The position numbers were made by a program, and so were the translations under genes. DNA of 9,202 nt. Origin: an uncultured Caulobacterales bacterium (GTDB lineage Bacteria > Pseudomonadota > Alphaproteobacteria > Caulobacterales > Maricaulaceae). The DNA is taken from NCBI GenBank assembly GCA_937981945.1, contig CALJNJ010000227.1, positions 1 to 9,202 on the forward strand, given 5' to 3'. Each line of letters starts with the position of its first letter. The stretch's first letter is position 1. Below, piece after piece: positions 6,156 through 9,202 of the stretch. A model generated the notes under the pieces. It saw only the letters and a program-made list of their open reading frames with translations, was not told the origin of the DNA and did no database searches.

Positions 6156-7204
6156 TCCGTCCCTGCAGCCTCTGTTACGGAATTGAATCCGTCGGCTTTC
6201 AGACGCTCAGCCAAATCGCGGCGTATGTCCATGACGAGACCGGGTCCGGCGTAGACCAAGGCTGAATATAACTGCACGGCTTTGGCGCCGGCGCGAATTT
6301 TGGCATAGGCCTGCGCGCCGGAGCTGATTCCGCCCACACCGATAAGATCAATACGGCCCTCAGCGGCGGCGGCGAATTCTTTCAGCATTTGCGTTGATTT
6401 TTCAAATAATGGCGCGCCCGACAATCCGCCGCCTTCGCCTTTATGCGCGCTTTTCAGGCTATCCGGCCGATCAATGGTCGTATTGGAAATAATAATGGCA
6501 TTCATGCCATAGGTGCGCGCTTGCTGCGTAATGCGCTCCACTTGGTTCAAATCCAGATCCGGCGCGACTTTCAGAAAAATTGGCGGAGACGGCCGGTCGC
6601 CGGTGAGTTCGGTTCGCGCTTCTTGTATACGGCTCAGCAAATCATCCATGGCATCCGACGCCTGTAAATCCCGAAGACCCGGCGTATTGGGGGAGCTGAT
6701 ATTAATGGTGAAATAATCGGCCAAGCCCCAGAGCTCTGTCAATCCGGTAACGTAATCTGCGACCCTGTCCGTACTGTCCTTATTGGCACCGAGATTAGCG
6801 CCGACAATGCCGGATTTCCCGCGGCGCGCTATCAGGCGCTTTTTGAACACGTCAAGGCCGCCATTATTAAACCCCATACGATTGATGACGGCTTTGTCCT
6901 CTGACAGGCGAAACAAGCGCGGTTTAGGATTTCCGATCTGCGGTTTTGGTGTGACCGTTCCGCATTCCACAAACCCAAACCCGGCGGCGAGCATAGCGTC
7001 CGGCACTTCGGCGTCTTTGTCGAAGCCGGGGGCCAGGCCGACCGGGTTGTCCAGTTTCAGTCCGCCTACTTCTGTGGCTAAGACCGGATCAGGCCGCCGC
7101 GTTGTAACGGGGCCAAGACCGGTTTTCAGTGCCTTTATGGTGGCTCGGTGCGCCGGCTCTGCGGGTAAGGCTCGGATGAGTTTTGTGGCTGCTTTGTAAA
7201 ACAT
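6152..7204 (-). CDS. pyrD: Dihydroorotate dehydrogenase (quinone), class 2
   Basis: Oxidises dihydroorotate to orotate in pyrimidine synthesis and passes the electrons to membrane quinone through FMN. It is 350 aa, normal for class 2. The N-terminal helical part (about 1-35) is the expected membrane-contact and quinone-tunnel region. The FMN barrel then shows NPVGLAPGFDKDAE (53-66), INRMGFNNGG (107-116), and NISSPNTPGLRDLQ (168-181), which carries the catalytic serine that marks class 2 (class 1 uses cysteine). FLKVAPDLD (210-218), SNTTI (240-244), GGLSGAPLF (259-267) and the phosphate-binding IGVGGISSG (288-296) follow. The start ATG shares its A with the stop of the DUF952 gene (TAATG), so the two are translationally coupled. 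All key residues appear intact. Confidence 0.97.
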   Translation of the reverse strand: MFYKAATKLIRALPAEPAHRATIKALKTGLGPVTTRRPDPVLATEVGGLKLDNPVGLAPGFDKDAEVPDAMLAAGFGFVECGTVTPKPQIGNPKPRLFRLSEDKAVINRMGFNNGGLDVFKKRLIARRGKSGIVGANLGANKDSTDRVADYVTGLTELWGLADYFTINISSPNTPGLRDLQASDAMDDLLSRIQEARTELTGDRPSPPIFLKVAPDLDLNQVERITQQARTYGMNAIIISNTTIDRPDSLKSAHKGEGGGLSGAPLFEKSTQMLKEFAAAAEGRIDLIGVGGISSGAQAYAKIRAGAKAVQLYSALVYAGPGLVMDIRRDLAERLKADGFNSVTEAAGTD

Positions 7205-7557
7205 TAAGATCCCGCTTTAAATTGGCTGGGAAAGCTATATTCACCGCCGCCCAAATCTTGCAAGTGCCAATATTGTTTTACCTGTGCACGGCGAAGCTTG
7301 CCGTAAAGATGGGGGAACATCGAGCCGCGCGCCGGCTCATAAATCAGGGTATCGCCGAATTCGGCAGAATCAAACTCAGCCAAAACCAACGGGCCCATAT
7401 CTTTGAAATGTTTTCCGGCAGTTCCAACCACCTGATCTTGTGTGGACAGATGAATATAGCCGTCCGAAAAATCGATGGGCGCGCCCAGAAACACGCCCGT
7501 CTCTTCAAGCAATTCCCATTCATAGGCCAGTAGGAGTTTATAAACAGCTTGGCGCAT
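7204..7557 (-). CDS. DUF952 family protein
   Basis: A 117-aa soluble protein of the DUF952 family: an N-terminal VYKLLLAYEWE strand-helix, DGYIHLST (32-39), and EPARGSMFPHLYGKL (74-88), which correspond to the family's GFIHLS and FPHLYG blocks. The conserved His, Ser, Glu and Arg residues suggest a binding or catalytic pocket, and the fold has been compared with ADP-ribosyltransferase-like proteins, but no function is proven. Its place directly before pyrD is recalled as a recurrent arrangement in alphaproteobacteria. The start has no Shine-Dalgarno and lies 2 nt after the DUF4345 stop, so it relies on coupling; its own stop overlaps the pyrD ATG by one base. Confidence 0.88.
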   Translation of the reverse strand: MRQAVYKLLLAYEWELLEETGVFLGAPIDFSDGYIHLSTQDQVVGTAGKHFKDMGPLVLAEFDSAEFGDTLIYEPARGSMFPHLYGKLRRAQVKQYWHLQDLGGGEYSFPSQFKAGS

Positions 7558-7559
7558 TT

Positions 7560-7943
7560 TTAGCTGTGCGGGTTGTGCGCGACTTTATGTTGCCAAATGG
7601 CGAGAATTGGCGCGCCAAGTTCCAGAAACATACCACCCACCATGGTTTGCGGTGGTACGCCCATATATAAATAGCTATAAAGCCGGGCCAATCCGCCCAG
7701 GAAAATTGCTAAAATAGCAATCCGAAAAATACCGGTATGGATTTCAATATCGCGAACAACATACCAGATCAAAAAGGTCAGAATCAGATAAAAAGCTGAG
7801 AGATACCTAAATTGATTGTCCAGCTCTGCCGCAACGGCTTCGCCGCCATTCATACCGGCCGCCCCGCCCATAAAGCCGGTAATTGCAAAATAAAGTGGGA
7901 TGAGGCTGAGTATCATCAGAACCATTTGTAATCCGCGTTTCAT
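7560..7943 (-). CDS. DUF4345 family four-TM membrane protein
   Basis: A 127-aa integral membrane protein with hydrophobic segments at about 5-24, 48-64, 72-92 and 101-118. The family signatures are LDNQFRYLSAFYL (41-53), FLGGLARLYS (81-90) and FLELGAPI (106-113). DUF4345 proteins have no established role. The gene starts 29 nt after the stop of the beta-propeller gene, with AGAG eight nt before the ATG as a modest ribosome site, and ends 2 nt before the DUF952 start. It is therefore the second gene of a probable four-gene transcript leading into pyrD. Confidence 0.85.
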   Translation of the reverse strand: MKRGLQMVLMILSLIPLYFAITGFMGGAAGMNGGEAVAAELDNQFRYLSAFYLILTFLIWYVVRDIEIHTGIFRIAILAIFLGGLARLYSYLYMGVPPQTMVGGMFLELGAPILAIWQHKVAHNPHS

Positions 7944-7972
7944 GGAAATCTCTTTTGTTTGTTCGAAGTTGG

Positions 7973-9070
7973 TTAGTGTGGCATGGGCATGCGCCCAAGT
8001 TTGTCCGCATTCAGGCTGGAAATATAAAGATAGCCGTCACCGGGCGCGAAGGCGCCCGTGGCTTGCGTATAAGCGCCGGCCGGGTCCTGCCATGTGTCCA
8101 GCACATTCCCGCTCGCATCCATATGGACAATGAGCCCGTAGCTGACAGCTTTGGGTTTTAAAAATTCCGGCAGACGCCAGACAATTTTCCGCGTGCCGGG
8201 TTTGGTGGAGGCATCATCTAAAAACTCAGATCTTTGGGAAATAATCCCGACGTAATAATTGCCGTCAGGGGCGCGGTTGATATTGTCCGGAAAGCCCGGA
8301 AGATTATCAATGATGACTTCGCTTGTGCCTTTGCGCGGACCATCCACCCAAATACGGTGGATGCGATATTCACCGGTTTCATTGACCAAAATACTATTGC
8401 CGTCCGGCCCCATAGCCACGCCGTTTGAAAAAGATAAATTGTCCATAATCAGGCGGGTTTCGCCGGACGCCGGATCATAGGCTAACACGCGGCCCGTACG
8501 GCCGTGCTCCATAATCTCAAGCAAAGAGCCCTGCATGGTTTGCCCGGCCGCTTCCGCCCCAAATTTCGTGCTGGCGTCTGAAAAATAAATCACACCATCA
8601 GGCCCGATATCCAAATCATCAGCATAGAGAATAGGCGAATCGCCGATTTTGTCGGTGAGCGTCGTGACCGTGCCGTCGGGCGCCATGGATAAAAGTCCGC
8701 GATATGCGTCCGCGATAATCAGATTATTATCTGCGTCAAACTCCAGCCCCAAAGGAACGCCGGTCGTGTCGCCCAATGTCGTGACGTCTCCGCTTGCGGC
8801 ATTAATCTGCCGGATCAAGCCGTCCTGTGAGGAGACAAAGAGATAAAGCTGTCCGTCTATTTCGCGGCCGGCCACATCTTCGGGGCCGTGAATATCGCCT
8901 ATATCGAGCAGCTCCAAATTTGCCAAATCCGTATTGGGCGAAAAATCGCCCACATAGCCTTTGTCTTTCGGCGCGTCCCAGACAATCGGGTCAATCGGGA
9001 CCGGCCATGCCGCCAAATAAACCCCCAGGGCCGCAAGCCCCAAACCGGTCAATAAAAATATACGTCGCAT
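7973..9070 (-). CDS. Membrane-anchored strictosidine-synthase/APMAP-like (SMP-30 superfamily) beta-propeller
   Basis: A 365-aa six-bladed beta-propeller of the SMP-30/gluconolactonase superfamily, closest to strictosidine-synthase-like and APMAP proteins. Residues 1-22 form an N-terminal hydrophobic anchor or uncleaved signal (MRRIFLLTGLGLAALG), placing the propeller outside the cytoplasm. Signature blocks are GPEDV (62-66), YFSDASTKF (162-170), GRVLAYDP (193-200), FSNGVAMGPDG (214-224), ETGEYRIHRIWVDGP (231-245), and LPGFPDNI (257-264). Glu64, Asn216 and Asp262 sit where metal ligands are found in this superfamily. Enzymes of the group hydrolyse lactones or esters; the substrate here is unknown, and plant-type strictosidine synthesis is not implied. 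GGAG lies five nt before the ATG (9076-9079 complement). It is the first gene of the leftward run, and its promoter should lie in 9071-9202. Confidence 0.88.
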   Translation of the reverse strand: MRRIFLLTGLGLAALGVYLAAWPVPIDPIVWDAPKDKGYVGDFSPNTDLANLELLDIGDIHGPEDVAGREIDGQLYLFVSSQDGLIRQINAASGDVTTLGDTTGVPLGLEFDADNNLIIADAYRGLLSMAPDGTVTTLTDKIGDSPILYADDLDIGPDGVIYFSDASTKFGAEAAGQTMQGSLLEIMEHGRTGRVLAYDPASGETRLIMDNLSFSNGVAMGPDGNSILVNETGEYRIHRIWVDGPRKGTSEVIIDNLPGFPDNINRAPDGNYYVGIISQRSEFLDDASTKPGTRKIVWRLPEFLKPKAVSYGLIVHMDASGNVLDTWQDPAGAYTQATGAFAPGDGYLYISSLNADKLGRMPMPH

Positions 9071-9202
9071 AATCTCTCCCCAAATTAGCTTTTAGACATG
9101 AGTGGCGGGCAGAGCGAGTCATTTTTGGAACGGCAAACTTACGATCGCGATTCAAGCCATTTTCGATAAGTTTTGGTTTGTTTGCCCTGCTTAGTTTGTT
9201 GA
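9071..9202. other. Upstream region of the leftward gene run; no gene seen
   Basis: This 132-nt edge should hold the promoter of the propeller-DUF4345-DUF952-pyrD run, but no convincing sigma-70 -35/-10 pair is visible on the - strand. On the + strand, GGAAC (9127-9131) is followed after 16 nt by CGAT, close to the general-stress EcfG pattern (GGAAC-N16/17-CGTT) but with a mismatch. The inverted repeat GGCAAAC (9132-9138) / GTTTGCC (9180-9186) and the palindrome ATCGCGAT (9144-9151) are the only dyads seen. Confidence 0.35.

Noticed and set aside
9099..9170. 23-codon + strand frame beginning ATG at 9099
   Set aside because: There is no ribosome site, the composition is hydrophilic and nondescript, and it lies in the expected promoter region of the leftward genes.
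9132..9186. 7-bp inverted repeat GGCAAAC/GTTTGCC separated by 41 nt
   Set aside because: Short arms far apart in A/T-rich sequence are expected by chance; no T-tract or known operator pattern.

Overview
This looks like a chromosomal segment of an alphaproteobacterium with about 50% G+C by eye. The DUF952-pyrD pair, the DUF4345 and DUF6768-type proteins, and the FtsK with its pre-Walker-B insertion all suggest this class. TTAACC-type half-sites upstream of ftsK would fit a CtrA-containing lineage such as Maricaulales/Hyphomonadaceae, but the genus cannot be fixed from this window. No rRNA, tRNA, CRISPR array, IS element or phage gene was seen.

Left half, + strand (1-3545). A Rho-independent terminator at 39-65 closes an off-window gene. 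It is followed by an ECF-type sigma factor (115-684), an overlapping two-TM small membrane protein of the DUF6768 type (671-1027, candidate sigma partner), a secreted DUF547 protein (1105-2238), and an unrecognised 434-aa membrane protein with an acidic N-terminal half and a six-cysteine C-terminal tail (2241-3545). The last two genes are 2 nt apart. A 77-nt spacer before the DUF547 gene carries an 8-bp perfect inverted repeat whose 3' arm lies just before the start codon. The simplest reading is a sigma/membrane-partner switch together with envelope proteins that may be its targets or co-regulated cargo.

Right half, - strand (3547-9070, read right to left). A membrane-anchored strictosidine-synthase/APMAP-like beta-propeller (7973-9070), a four-TM DUF4345 protein (7560-7943), a DUF952 protein (7204-7557) and class 2 dihydroorotate dehydrogenase pyrD (6152-7204) form a tight run with gaps of 29 and 2 nt and one 1-nt TAATG overlap. 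After a spacer of about 104 nt with repeated TTAACC motifs comes ftsK (3666-6047). Its start is better placed at an ATG with a good ribosome site than at the upstream TTG. ftsK is followed 20 nt later by a previously uncalled 32-aa single-TM protein (3547-3645) with a strong Shine-Dalgarno, ending one base from the convergent 434-aa gene.

The pyrD and ftsK regions are ordinary housekeeping. The parts most worth a second look are the 32-aa membrane micro-protein behind ftsK, the sigma/DUF6768/DUF547/orphan block, the hairpin before the DUF547 gene, and the TTAACC cluster before ftsK.
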